Shown: positions 52,541 to 62,492 of the stretch, in pieces
How the letters are laid out: each line of letters begins with the position of its first letter
Position numbering within the stretch: position 1 is the first letter of the stretch
Source of the DNA: an uncultured Prevotella sp.
GTDB taxonomy: Bacteria; Bacteroidota; Bacteroidia; Bacteroidales; Bacteroidaceae
Direction: 5' to 3'
DNA length: 64,000 nt
Assembly: GCA_900322175.1 (NCBI GenBank)
Contig: ONYZ01000001.1
Span: 110,773 to 174,772, forward strand
Translations under genes and position numbers: made by a program
Notes under the pieces: generated by a model
Seen by the model: only the letters and a program-made list of their open reading frames with translations
Database searches by the model: none
Told to the model about the DNA's origin: nothing

Positions 52541-54169
52541 ATGAAAAAGTTTAGATATATCATAATGTTGCTGGCCGTTATCGGCTTCACAGCTTGCGAC
52601 AGCGACTCTATCGAAGATCTGCAGGGCGAATTCAACAACATCACCTTCTGCACCTTCAATAACGGCAGCGTACAGCCTACCACCAAATTGGGCAAGGGCG
52701 TAAAAGCGCTGAACACACAGTTTACCGATGCCGAAGGCAACACTCTGTCGCTCAGCTTCGGTAGCAAGGAGTGGATTCTGGGCGAGGGCTCATTCTCACC
52801 AGTAACCACAGTTAGCAATGCCGGCACATACGCAGGATCCATCAATGGCGCTGCTATCAACGAGGGTAACATAGACGTCAGCTTTGTTGACGGAACCTAC
52901 TTCATCAGCGGACTGGTTAAGACCGCCGACGGTAAGCAGTATAAGCCATACTACAAGGGCGAACTGACCTTCATCGTAGGCGAGGACGATCCAGAGCCAA
53001 GCGGTTACACCATGAGCATTCAGACCAGCGCCGTAGCTATTATGGACTGGACTACATGGCAAACAACCAACTACCCTGATGTAACCAAGTACACCATCAC
53101 CGTTTGTGATCCTAATGGTGCTCAGGTAGCTGCGTTCGATGTAATCAACGGCAACGACAAGACTGCCGAGCAGCTCACAGGTTCTTACACTATCGTAAGC
53201 GATGCTCACGATGCAATGCAGATTAGCGCTGGTTACTCTATTCCTGACTACAATATGGCTGGCGGTTCAAGCTATGTAGACGCAGCTGGCAAGACACAGT
53301 ATCTCACTGGTGGCGGTACTGTTGAGATTACCACTGCTGAAGGTATCGATGGCAGCACACTCTACTCATTCAAGGGTACTGGTCTTGGTACAACCGACGC
53401 TGCTGGCGCTACTGGTTCTGGTTCATTCAACATCATGTTCGTTTCGTTCATCGAAGTAAAGGGTTCTGTTGTAAGAGACATTACTATCGACAGCCAGATT
53501 CTTGGCACCCAGATGAAGTACTCTGTCTATCTGCCCGAGGGATACGATGGTCAGACCACACTTCCAGTACTCTATATGTTACACGGCTATGGTGACGACC
53601 AGAACTCTTGGTTAGACAAAGGTGATTTGGCAGCTCTTACCAGCAATGCAATCACAAACGGCGAGGTTGGAAAGATGGTTGTTGTAACTCCAGACGCAAA
53701 GCAGACCTTCTACTGCAATGGTTATCAGGATGGAATGGCCTATGAGGATTACTTCTTCCAGGAGCTCCTCCCTACCATCGAGGCAATGTTTAATGTTGGT
53801 AAGGATAAGTCAAAGCGAGCTGTCGGAGGTCTGTCTATGGGTGGCTACGGCACTCTCTACTATGCTGTTAAGCATCCTGAGATGTTCTGCTGCGCTTACG
53901 CAATGAGCCCAGCTACCTATATCAGCGATACAACACCCAACCTATTCGAGCTCTATCCTGCAGCCAATGCAGCCGAACTGCCAGAACTCACCATTGAGGT
54001 TGGAACCGAGGATGCAACCGTATATGAGAGTTGCGCCGCATTCAACGCTTGGGTTCTGTCTGGTATACCCAGCATCCAGTACATCGAGCGTGCCGGTGTT
54101 CATGATTGGGCATTCTGGAAAGGCTGTTATCCAAAATTTTTGACCAAACTTGGTACATATTTTAAATAA
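52541..54169 (+). CDS. Lipoprotein fusing glycan-binding-like domains to a CE1-type esterase
   Basis: A 542-residue lipoprotein (FTAC, Cys19). The first ~310 residues are two related beta-rich modules (compare the FSPVTTVSNAGTYAGSI and YTIVSDAHDAMQISAGYS regions), as in SusE-type binding proteins. The C-terminal ~230 residues are a CE1/esterase D alpha-beta hydrolase: YSVYLPEGYDGQTTLPVLYM, MLHGYGDDQNSW, nucleophile Ser432 in GGLSMGGYG, and His521 in AGVHDWAFW. Family members hydrolyse feruloyl or acetyl esters on xylan. It takes the surface-binding-protein slot after SusD, so it may bind xylan and de-esterify it at the cell surface. Confidence 0.8.
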   Translation: MKKFRYIIMLLAVIGFTACDSDSIEDLQGEFNNITFCTFNNGSVQPTTKLGKGVKALNTQFTDAEGNTLSLSFGSKEWILGEGSFSPVTTVSNAGTYAGSINGAAINEGNIDVSFVDGTYFISGLVKTADGKQYKPYYKGELTFIVGEDDPEPSGYTMSIQTSAVAIMDWTTWQTTNYPDVTKYTITVCDPNGAQVAAFDVINGNDKTAEQLTGSYTIVSDAHDAMQISAGYSIPDYNMAGGSSYVDAAGKTQYLTGGGTVEITTAEGIDGSTLYSFKGTGLGTTDAAGATGSGSFNIMFVSFIEVKGSVVRDITIDSQILGTQMKYSVYLPEGYDGQTTLPVLYMLHGYGDDQNSWLDKGDLAALTSNAITNGEVGKMVVVTPDAKQTFYCNGYQDGMAYEDYFFQELLPTIEAMFNVGKDKSKRAVGGLSMGGYGTLYYAVKHPEMFCCAYAMSPATYISDTTPNLFELYPAANAAELPELTIEVGTEDATVYESCAAFNAWVLSGIPSIQYIERAGVHDWAFWKGCYPKFLTKLGTYFK

Positions 54170-54226
54170 TATTCTTATATTTACTTGCAGTGAATATAGG
54201 CTGCATCTCAGAAAAACTCAAATAAA

Positions 54227-54258
54227 TTTGGTTTTTCATTCGATTTGCACTATATTTG
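54227..54258 (+). promoter_or_regulatory. Internal promoter for the esterase-GH3 genes
   Basis: TTTG (54227-54230), a 20-bp spacer and TATATTTG (54251-54258), 27 bp before the ATG at 54286. This is the best full promoter match in the window and separates the last two genes from the SusC operon. Confidence 0.7.
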
Positions 54259-54270
54259 CACCGTGAATAA

Positions 54271-55494
<1,224 letters not shown>

Positions 55495-55500
55495 TATTTT

Positions 55501-57894
55501 ATGAAGAAAAACGTTATTATGGCCGTGGCAGCAGCAGCATTAGTAGCTGGCTGCGCCACTGCCGACAAGCAAAGTCCCAAGAACACCATCAACCAGGAAG
55601 AGGTGATGAGTAAGCTTACTCTCGAGGACAAGGCTCACTTTGTTATCGGTACTGGTATGGCTGGTTTCTCGGGCAATGATGCCGTGATCGGTGCCACACG
55701 TAACCTGGTACCTGGTGCCGCTGGTACCACCTACCCACTCGACTCGCTGGGCATCCCTGCTGTAGTGCTGGCCGACGGTCCTGCCGGACTGCGTATCGAC
55801 GCTAAGCGCGAGGGCGACTCTGCTACTTATTACTGCACCCACTTCCCCATTGGAACTCTGCTTGCCTCAACATGGAACACTGAACTCATCCAGCAGGTAG
55901 GTCAGGCCATCGGCGAGGAGGTTAAGGAGTATGGTGCCGACGTGCTGTTGGCTCCAGCCCTCAACATCATGCGTAACCCTCTGTGCGGCCGCAACTTCGA
56001 GTACTACTCTGAGGACCCCGTTGTAGCTGGTAAGACTGCTTCGGCTTATATCACTGGTGTCCAGAAGAACGACGTTGGTACTAGCATCAAGCACTTTGCT
56101 GCCAACAACCAGGAGACAAACCGCATGAACAACGATGCACACATCTCTCAGCGTGCTCTGCGCGAGATCTATCTCAAGGGCTTCGAGATCGCCATCAAGG
56201 AGAGTCAGCCATGGACAGTGATGACATCTTATAACTATATCAATGGTGTCTACACATCTGAGAGCAAGGACCTTGTTACCACCATCCTGCGCGATGAGTG
56301 GGGTTACGAGGGAACCGTGATGACCGACTGGTTTGGCGGTAAGGACGGTGCCAAGCAGATGTGGGCCGGCAACGATATGTTGCAGCCTGGCAAGGCCGAG
56401 CAGTTCGACAGCATCGTAGCTGGCGTAAAGAGCGGCAAACTGGCCGAGGCCGACCTGGACCGTAGCGTTCAGCGCATACTGAACCTCGTTGAGAAGAGTC
56501 CACGCTATCAGGGTTACAAGTTCTCTAACAAGCCCGACCTCGAGGCTCACGCTGCCGTTACACGTCAGAGCGCTGCCGAGGGTATGGTACTTATGAAGAA
56601 TGGAACCTCCCCCAACCCCTCCGAAGGCGGGGAGAAACCACTTCCATTTGGAAAGAACATCAAGAATGTTGCCCTGTATGGTAATACCTCTTACGACTTC
56701 ATCGCTGGTGGTACTGGTTCGGGTAATGTAAACCACGCTTATGTAGTTTCTCTGCTCGACGGACTGAAAAATGGTGGTTACACTGTTTCTGACGAGTTGA
56801 AGAATGCCTACACAGCATACGCAGCCGACTGCAAGGCCAAGGAAAAGGCCGAGATAGAGGCTGCTGCCAAGAAGGATCCTAAGAATGCCATGCTGCTGCG
56901 CTTCATGCCACGCCCATTGCCAGCCGAGAAGCAGTTCAGTGCCGACGAACTGGCTAAGCAGGCTTCGCAGGCCGATGTAGCAGTCATCACAATAGGCCGT
57001 ATTTCTGGTGAGTTTATAGACCGTAAGGCTGCCGACTTCAAACTGAGCGACTCTGAGCGCAAGCTCATCGAGCAGGTTTGCGACGTATACCACAAGGCAG
57101 GCAAGCAGGTTGTTGTACTGCTCAACATCGGTGGTGTCATCGAGACTGCCACTTGGAAGGAACTGCCCGATGCCATTCTCTGCGCATGGCAGGCTGGTCA
57201 GGAAGGCGGCAACAGCGTTGTCGACGTTCTCAGCGGCAAGCAGTCACCTAGCGGTAAGTTCACTATGACTTGGCCAGTTAAGTTCACCGATGCCTACAGC
57301 TCAAAGAACTTCCCCATCGACCAGGATCCACGTATCGACATGATGAATCAGGGTCAGAAGGGCAACGTCAAGAATGTTGACTACACCGACTACGAGGAAG
57401 ATATCTATGTAGGTTACCGCTACTTCGACTCGTTCGATGTACCAGTAAGCTATCCATTCGGTTATGGTCTCAGCTATACCACATTCGATTATAGCGATGC
57501 CAAGATTACCGAAAAGGGCGATGCTTACGAAATTAGCGTAACGGTTAAGAACACTGGTAAACTTGAGGGTAAGGAGGTTGTAGAGCTCTACATCTCAGCT
57601 CCTGACAACAAGGCAGCCAACAAGCCTGTCAAGGAACTTAAGGCCTATGCCAAGACTAAGCTACTGGCTCCCGACGAAACCGAGACTATTGTAATGACCG
57701 TAAAGGCCGCCGACCTGGCATCGTTCGACGAGGCAGCCTCAGCATGGGTAGTAGCTGCTGGCGAATACCAATTCCTGGTAGGAGCCTCATCACAGGATAT
57801 CAAGGCCACCCTAAAGGCCACCGCCAAGGCCCAGGAGACCAAGGTTAACAACGTGATGAAGCCCCAGGGCACAATGAACCTCCTGAAGAGATAA
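55501..57894 (+). CDS. GH3 beta-glycosidase (glucosidase/xylosidase)
   Basis: A 797-residue lipoprotein-type enzyme (VAGC, Cys18). GH3 N-domain with LADGPAGLRI, SIKHFAANNQETNR and the nucleophile Asp276 in VMTDWFGG; then GH3 C-domain (AVITIGRISGEFIDR; VLNIGGVIETATWKEL) and a C-terminal fibronectin-III-like domain (ITVKNTGKLEGKEVVELYIS is close to the observed segment around residue 680). GH3 enzymes release glucose or xylose from oligosaccharide ends; the operon favours xylosidase or mixed activity. A proline-rich NPSEGGEKP insertion near residue 375 looks repeat-derived. Terminator follows. Confidence 0.88.
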   Translation: MKKNVIMAVAAAALVAGCATADKQSPKNTINQEEVMSKLTLEDKAHFVIGTGMAGFSGNDAVIGATRNLVPGAAGTTYPLDSLGIPAVVLADGPAGLRIDAKREGDSATYYCTHFPIGTLLASTWNTELIQQVGQAIGEEVKEYGADVLLAPALNIMRNPLCGRNFEYYSEDPVVAGKTASAYITGVQKNDVGTSIKHFAANNQETNRMNNDAHISQRALREIYLKGFEIAIKESQPWTVMTSYNYINGVYTSESKDLVTTILRDEWGYEGTVMTDWFGGKDGAKQMWAGNDMLQPGKAEQFDSIVAGVKSGKLAEADLDRSVQRILNLVEKSPRYQGYKFSNKPDLEAHAAVTRQSAAEGMVLMKNGTSPNPSEGGEKPLPFGKNIKNVALYGNTSYDFIAGGTGSGNVNHAYVVSLLDGLKNGGYTVSDELKNAYTAYAADCKAKEKAEIEAAAKKDPKNAMLLRFMPRPLPAEKQFSADELAKQASQADVAVITIGRISGEFIDRKAADFKLSDSERKLIEQVCDVYHKAGKQVVVLLNIGGVIETATWKELPDAILCAWQAGQEGGNSVVDVLSGKQSPSGKFTMTWPVKFTDAYSSKNFPIDQDPRIDMMNQGQKGNVKNVDYTDYEEDIYVGYRYFDSFDVPVSYPFGYGLSYTTFDYSDAKITEKGDAYEISVTVKNTGKLEGKEVVELYISAPDNKAANKPVKELKAYAKTKLLAPDETETIVMTVKAADLASFDEAASAWVVAAGEYQFLVGASSQDIKATLKATAKAQETKVNNVMKPQGTMNLLKR

Positions 57895-57921
57895 AACCTA
57901 ATCAAATTTCTAACTTCCCCG

Positions 57922-57961
57922 CCGCCGATGAGCATCTATTACGATCTCATCGGCGGTTTTT
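57922..57961 (+). terminator. Intrinsic terminator after GH3
   Basis: Perfect 11-bp stem CCGCCGATGAG/CTCATCGGCGG with a 13-nt loop and TTTTT tail. Confidence 0.9.
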
Positions 57962-58016
57962 CCGAAAATAAGATAACTTTTTCCTATTGTGATACTTTTA
58001 TTTGCAAATCTTTTTG

Positions 58017-58024
58017 TACCTTTG
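58017..58024 (+). promoter_or_regulatory. -7 element for the peptide/C10 protease genes
   Basis: TACCTTTG, 48 bp before the ATG at 58073, after the GH3 terminator. A TTTG at 58001-58004 is too close to be a normal -33 element. Confidence 0.55.
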
Positions 58025-58072
58025 CCGCCGAATTAACAATCAGGAAGCGTATATTAACAAAATAACGAAATT

Positions 58073-58228
58073 ATGAGAAAGTGTTATCTGAAGCCTAAGA
58101 GCCAGGTTGTAATCATTAACAGCAGAGTACAGCTGCTAGCCGGCAGCCCACTGAAGGGTGTCAACACCAACTTTAACGATGATGATGATTTTGAGTATGT
58201 TGGAGGTTCAAGTGTGGAAGGTCGCTAA
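58073..58228 (+). CDS. 51-residue peptide overlapping the C10 protease gene
   Basis: A short reading frame in good context after a promoter: MRKCYLKPKSQVVIINS, then VQLLAGSPLKG, an Asp run (NDDDDFEYV) and a final GGSSVEGR. The pattern (Lys/Arg-rich start, Pro, VVxI, LLAGSP, acidic tail) resembles small hypothetical peptides I recall from Prevotella genomes; no function is known to me. It ends 31 bp inside the protease gene in a different frame, so translation is probably coupled. It has no signal peptide. A protease inhibitor, propeptide partner or modified peptide precursor are all possible. Confidence 0.65.
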   Translation: MRKCYLKPKSQVVIINSRVQLLAGSPLKGVNTNFNDDDDFEYVGGSSVEGR

Positions 58229-60851
58229 GCGCGGCTGGATGCTACTGTTACTGCTGATTACCTCGCTATCGATGCTGGCCGGTCCAGTGAGCGAAAGCGA
58301 AGCCCGGCAGAAAGCATTCGCATTTTTGCAGAAGCACGGACGTAGTGCAGACGCTCTGAGTCAGAACGTGAAGAGAGGCCGTAGTCGTGCCGCCAGAGCA
58401 GAGGCCAACTACTATGTGTTTAACCTAGGTCAGAACGATGGCTTTGTCATTGTGAGCGGCGACGACCGCACCACCGCCATCCTGGGCTATGCCGACCATG
58501 GCACCATCGGCGACGATATGCCTGACGGTCTGCGCTATCTGCTAGCCGGATACGAAGAGCAGATAGAGTTGCTGGGCGACGACGAAGGCGACAAGGCAGC
58601 CACCAGGGCAAACGACACACAGCTAAGACGAAGTGGCCACAGCGAGATAACGCCTATGATAACCACCAAGTGGTATCAAGCAGAACCCTACAACAACACG
58701 TGCCCGACGATTGACGATGAACGCACCCTAACCGGTTGTGTGGCCACAAGTTTGGCGCAGTTGATGTACTATCATTATGTTCACAATGGTTTCGCTGCTA
58801 GCAGTACAGCTATTCCGGGATATACCACCACGACGAAGAACAAGGCTAAGGAATCAATCAGCCTGAACGTCGCAGATCTTCCCGCCTTCCCTGCCAACAC
58901 CACTTTCGACTGGACAAATATGACCACGACCTATACCGAAAGTAGTACTGGCCCAGCCGCCGATGCCGTGGCCCAACTGATGCTGTACTGCGGTACGGCG
59001 CTACAAATGAAGTATGGTCTGGATGCTTCATCAGCCTTCAATGCATCCATTCCCTACGTAATGAAAACCTTCTTCGGCTACGACGGAGGCATCCAGGCAT
59101 GCCATCGTAGGAACCACAGCTACAGCGCGTGGGTAAACATGATCTACAGCGAACTGGCAGATGCCCGCCCCGTAATCCTAGGCGGACAGAGCTCCAACGG
59201 CGGACACTCGTTTGTGTGCGACGGATACAAGTATGATTCCGAAGCCGACTACTTCCACATTAATTGGGGCTGGGGCGGATCAGGCGATGGTTATTTCCTG
59301 TTGTCAGTGCTCAGTCCCTACAATGATGGTGTCGGAAACATGTCGAAACTCGATGGTTTCAGCTACGACCAAGACGCTGTCATCGGCATACAGAAGCCAG
59401 TAGAAGGCAACGCCGACTATTGCATAGCACTAGAGGGACTGCGCTTCAGCTCGCCCCACGGTTCGTTATCAAGCAATACATTCAACCGCGTAAGTGCTGA
59501 CGAAGCCTTCACCGGCATCTCCATAAACACAACTCTATGTAGCTATAAGCCAGGGACAAACCATTATGACTACGCCCTGTTGTTGGTGAATAATAATGGC
59601 ATTGTCGTTGATACACTAGCTAAACAGGATAATAAAGAATTCCTTTTCAATAAAGATGGAATTTTCGATGACAATGTGTCTGTGCCCTCCAGCGTGATTA
59701 ATGGTACGTACTACATCAAGGTGATGACCCGAGAGAACGGCACAAGCGACTGGCAGGAATGTTACGATGGCGACTCCTTAAAACTGACGGCCACTATCAA
59801 CGGAAATAGCCTTACCATCAATGTGCCCATCCCCGCCAATGTAAGTCCTAGTGTAGTGTTAAGCGCAGTGTCGGGCGACAAGATGACCGGCCACGAGCAT
59901 ACCGTAACCGCCACAATCACCGGTGGAAACGGTAGTTTCAACGGCGATGTATTATTGCGATTAAACGGCACTACCGTGCTAGGAACTACACTCAACCTCA
60001 TTGCCCATGAGGCAAAAGAGATGCAGTTCTCGTTCAGACCAAACGAGGTTGGCTCTTACACTATAGCTCTATATGGAAATGGTGCGAAACTTAGCAATGA
60101 GGTGACTCTAGAAAACGTGATTTTCGCTCTCGACAACAACATGAGCAACAGAATCATCATCGATGCCAACAAAGACAAGACGACCAGCGCTAAGCTCTAC
60201 GGCCGCACGCTGTATAAGGACGGGAAGTGGAATACTATCTGCCTGCCCTTCGACGTAACCATCGATGGAAGCCCGCTCGAAGGCGCTGTGGCTCGCACGC
60301 TGAGTAGCTCATCGTATTCCAATGGCGAATTGACACTGACCTTCACCGACCCCGTACCCACGCTCGAAGCTGGCAAACCATACATTATTAAATGGGCGGT
60401 ACCACAGAACTATGTGGCCTACAACGGTGAAAATGCCACAACATGCAGCGACATCGTGAACCCCGAGTTTACAAGTGTCACCATCAAGGACGGTTACAAC
60501 AATGTAGTGACTGACTATGTGGATTTCCGCGGTTATTACAGCCATCAGGAGTTCACGTCGGATTATAATAGTGTGCTCTTCGTAGGAGTGGACAATATCC
60601 TGTTCTGGCCAAGGGAAGGTGCAACCCTAGGTGCCTGCCGCGGCTACTTCAAGCTGAAGAACGGCCTCACCGGCGGAAGCATCAATGCAGCCCGAATGGT
60701 TTTCAACGTCGCAGGCATATATGGTACAGAAATCACTGATGACACAGATTCGACCAACGCCTGGTACACCCTAGATGGCCGCAAACTGGCCAACAAACCA
60801 ACCGCCAAGGGAGTATACATCCATGGCGGCAAGAAGATTGTGGTGAAATAA
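58197..60851 (+). CDS. C10-family (streptopain-like) cysteine protease
   Basis: A 884-residue secreted protein from the ATG at 58197. An N-terminal hydrophobic segment (MLLLLLITSLSMLAG) precedes a Spi-type propeptide (SESEARQKAFAFLQKHG; NDGFVIVSGDDRTTAILGYA) and the C10 catalytic domain: Cys181 in LTGCVATSLAQLMYYH, His337 in NGGHSFVCDGY and the HINWGWGG block. The C-terminal ~480 residues are beta-rich, with a repeat of FSFRPNEVGSYTIALYGNG type, and end in YTLDGRKLANKPTAKGVYI then HGGKKIVVK, a sorting-tail-like sequence also seen in the CBM protein at 7955. Members (interpain, SpeB) are secreted zymogens that degrade host or dietary protein. Overlaps the small peptide gene by 32 bp. Confidence 0.9.
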   Translation: MLEVQVWKVAKRGWMLLLLLITSLSMLAGPVSESEARQKAFAFLQKHGRSADALSQNVKRGRSRAARAEANYYVFNLGQNDGFVIVSGDDRTTAILGYADHGTIGDDMPDGLRYLLAGYEEQIELLGDDEGDKAATRANDTQLRRSGHSEITPMITTKWYQAEPYNNTCPTIDDERTLTGCVATSLAQLMYYHYVHNGFAASSTAIPGYTTTTKNKAKESISLNVADLPAFPANTTFDWTNMTTTYTESSTGPAADAVAQLMLYCGTALQMKYGLDASSAFNASIPYVMKTFFGYDGGIQACHRRNHSYSAWVNMIYSELADARPVILGGQSSNGGHSFVCDGYKYDSEADYFHINWGWGGSGDGYFLLSVLSPYNDGVGNMSKLDGFSYDQDAVIGIQKPVEGNADYCIALEGLRFSSPHGSLSSNTFNRVSADEAFTGISINTTLCSYKPGTNHYDYALLLVNNNGIVVDTLAKQDNKEFLFNKDGIFDDNVSVPSSVINGTYYIKVMTRENGTSDWQECYDGDSLKLTATINGNSLTINVPIPANVSPSVVLSAVSGDKMTGHEHTVTATITGGNGSFNGDVLLRLNGTTVLGTTLNLIAHEAKEMQFSFRPNEVGSYTIALYGNGAKLSNEVTLENVIFALDNNMSNRIIIDANKDKTTSAKLYGRTLYKDGKWNTICLPFDVTIDGSPLEGAVARTLSSSSYSNGELTLTFTDPVPTLEAGKPYIIKWAVPQNYVAYNGENATTCSDIVNPEFTSVTIKDGYNNVVTDYVDFRGYYSHQEFTSDYNSVLFVGVDNILFWPREGATLGACRGYFKLKNGLTGGSINAARMVFNVAGIYGTEITDDTDSTNAWYTLDGRKLANKPTAKGVYIHGGKKIVVK

Positions 60852-60871
60852 ATTATTTTTTCTAATAATAT

Positions 60872-60943
60872 CCACCAATCTACCACCGATCACCCGAAAC
60901 ACCTGTGTTTATGCAGGTTTGCGAGGTGGTGGTAGATTGGTGG
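60872..60943. repeat. Large hairpin with 16-bp perfect inverted repeat
   Basis: CCACCAATCTACCACC (60872-60887) is repeated exactly as its reverse complement at 60928-60943, with further imperfect pairing inside (CACCCGAAACACCTG against CAGGTTTGCGAGGTG). The right arm is followed by a second copy of GTGGTAGATTG (60940-60950). No T-run follows on either strand. It could be a REP-like element, a transcript 3' end or a recombination site. Confidence 0.6.
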
Positions 60944-60965
60944 TAGATTGTAAATAAATGGCAAT

Positions 60966-61414
60966 TTAGGAGTTTTTGCGCTTCACAAAGTAGTCTGATC
61001 CATACTTTGTGACACGTTTTTGGAGGTCGGGAATACCTGAAAGCATACGTCCGAAGGCTGTGAGATTGGCTGCACAGAATGTGGTCTTGTTCCATCCTTG
61101 ACTCGATATAATTGAACGGACGAATCATATCCGACTGCACATAGCGACGGATATCATTATCTCTGGCATCAATACCAGCCAGACGCACCTTCATATTCAT
61201 TCCCTTCATCACACGATCGTCAACAGGTTCCCACTCCAGAGGGATGCTGACGGTCGTAGCTGTCAGTATCGCCAAAGAAGTTAAACTCCTGTCGACGATG
61301 CGCTACGGCTCCGTCTTTGGTATCTGTCTTGATACGCTCGATGAAGCTGTCAATAGTCTTTGCCGACAGCTTCAGGGCGTTTTGCTTGTTTCTTAGTACA
61401 AATGTCAGTTTCAT
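60966..61414 (-). pseudogene. Decayed gene, N-terminus resembling BT4734/VirE_N-type proteins
   Basis: The frame starting at 61414 (MKLTFVLRNKQNALKL, IDSFIERIKTDTKDGAV) stops after 64 residues. Continuation is found one frame over (MKVRLAGIDARDNDIRRYVQ, then YIESRMEQD), and in a third frame near the end (FCAANLTAFGRMLSGIPDLQ; DYFVKRKNS then stop). Two frameshifts therefore break a gene of about 145 codons. The start resembles the N-terminus of BT4734-like proteins as I recall them; this is weak. It lies downstream of the palindrome array. Confidence 0.5.
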
Positions 61415-61433
61415 AATGTTTTCACTTTTAATC

Positions 61434-61543
61434 GTTTTCTACGGCAGAAAATGGCGTTTTCTACGGCAGAAAATATTGTTTTCTCAGCCAGAAAAAACTA
61501 TTTCCTCAAAGAGAAAACGTTGTTTTCTCCCGAAGAAAACGCA
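61434..61543. repeat. Five tandem 22-bp palindromic units
   Basis: Five consecutive 22-bp units at 61434, 61456, 61478, 61500 and 61522. Each is an imperfect palindrome of the form TTTTCT-nnnnn-AGAAAA (units 1 and 2 read TTTTCTACGGCAGAAAA). Spacing is exactly 22 bp, about two helical turns, so all face the same side of the DNA. It lies between a DUF6078-like gene and the decayed gene, both leftward. Confidence 0.8.
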
Positions 61544-61560
61544 CTTTTTAGAACATTTGA

Positions 61561-62040
61561 TTAGTCGAGTAATGCCAGATGGTGATACACATAGTCCTCG
61601 AAGAACCTGTCGAACTCTACTTCCCACTCGTAGCCCAGACTCTTAACGTAGTTACGTATCCACTGCTGTTCATCGGGCGACAGGGCACGTTCACCTCGTT
61701 TGTACTCATAGTAAATCCTAGTTCCATGCAGATAATTGGTGATAGCTTTACGCATGGTGGTGTAGTCCTTCTTCATCACCTTGTCATAAAGGTGAGTAAA
61801 TCCGGCAGCCCATACATTGACTGTTATTTTGTCGAACCAACGGCAATCGCCGTTTTTCAGTGTCTTTGGCATAATACACGTAGCTATCTCAAGATTGTCT
61901 GGAGCATTCTTTCCTGCCAAGTGTCGCAGACAGTTATCCTTCAGTGGACAATCATTATTAGTACAGAGCACATACCACGACGGCACTCGCGAGAAGTCAA
62001 AATCCTGACTTATTGGTGTTATTTGTTGCTTAATATCCAT
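61561..62040 (-). CDS. DUF6078-like small protein (copy 2)
   Basis: A 159-residue homologue of the protein at 4710-5171. N-terminal Cys cluster CTNNDCPLKDNCLRH and a later CIMPKTLKNGDCRWF, then RIYYEYKRGERALSPDEQQW and an acidic/aromatic FDRFFEDYVYHH end. Function unknown. It has a complete promoter. As with copy 1, accessory-type genes lie next to it: an integrase remnant on one side and a decayed VirE_N-like gene on the other. Confidence 0.7.
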   Translation of the reverse strand: MDIKQQITPISQDFDFSRVPSWYVLCTNNDCPLKDNCLRHLAGKNAPDNLEIATCIMPKTLKNGDCRWFDKITVNVWAAGFTHLYDKVMKKDYTTMRKAITNYLHGTRIYYEYKRGERALSPDEQQWIRNYVKSLGYEWEVEFDRFFEDYVYHHLALLD

Positions 62041-62072
62041 TGTTTTCTAAATAATCCTAATATCTCAGCCTG

Positions 62073-62103
62073 CAAAGTTACGAAAAGTTGAGCGCAGAAC
62101 AAA
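62073..62103 (-). promoter_or_regulatory. Promoter of the second DUF6078-like gene
   Basis: Minus-strand TAACTTTG (62073-62080), 19-bp spacer, TTTG (62100-62103). The ATG at 62040 follows 32 bp downstream. A second TAACTTTG lies at 62155-62162. Confidence 0.65.
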
Positions 62104-62454
62104 AGATTTTAATCTTTTTTATGCCGAGACAGAGTAACTAAGCCATTTTTATAGCAAAGTTATGAAAAAAGGTTGTAACGAAAGACGTATTTTGGAGAAT
62201 TAACGCAGAAAGCGCGTAAATAAAAGGCAAGTCGGGGAGAAACAAGGAAGTTCGGTTTTAGGTTGAAAGCAAACTTGGGAGGAATAAAGAAGTAGTTAGG
62301 TTTCTTATCCGTAACCCGCGATACGGTCTTGAGAGCCAGTTAAACTTCGTTAACCGGATAGGCAAGATGGGGCATAATGACACACCTTCAACCACCCGTT
62401 TCTGATTCCGCAAACTGCTATATTTTGCATAGTGACAGAACCAGGAAAAGATAG
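62104..62454. other. Gene-free spacer before the integrase remnant
   Basis: About 350 bp without a credible gene in either direction. It precedes an integrase start, so an element end or attachment site could be here, but I cannot identify one without a second copy. Confidence 0.4.
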
Positions 62455-62462
62455 TAGTTTTG
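62455..62462 (+). promoter_or_regulatory. -7 element of the integrase remnant
   Basis: TAGTTTTG, 31 bp before the integrase ATG at 62493. It shows that the first in-frame TTG (62460) is not the start. Confidence 0.45.
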
Positions 62463-62492
62463 CAGCCGGAATTAAAAAAACGAGTAAGAAAC

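Noticed and set aside
55867-57093. 408-residue open frame on the minus strand opposite GH3
   Set aside because: It is the complement of the GH3 coding sequence with its catalytic motifs; the composition is that of a shadow frame.
58158-58196. Earlier start for the C10 protease
   Set aside because: The added residues (MSTPTLTMMMILS) come from the Asp-run region of the small peptide gene; the ATG at 58197 is better placed before the signal segment.
61434-61543. CRISPR array
   Set aside because: Units are contiguous 22-bp palindromes with no unique spacers and no cas genes nearby.
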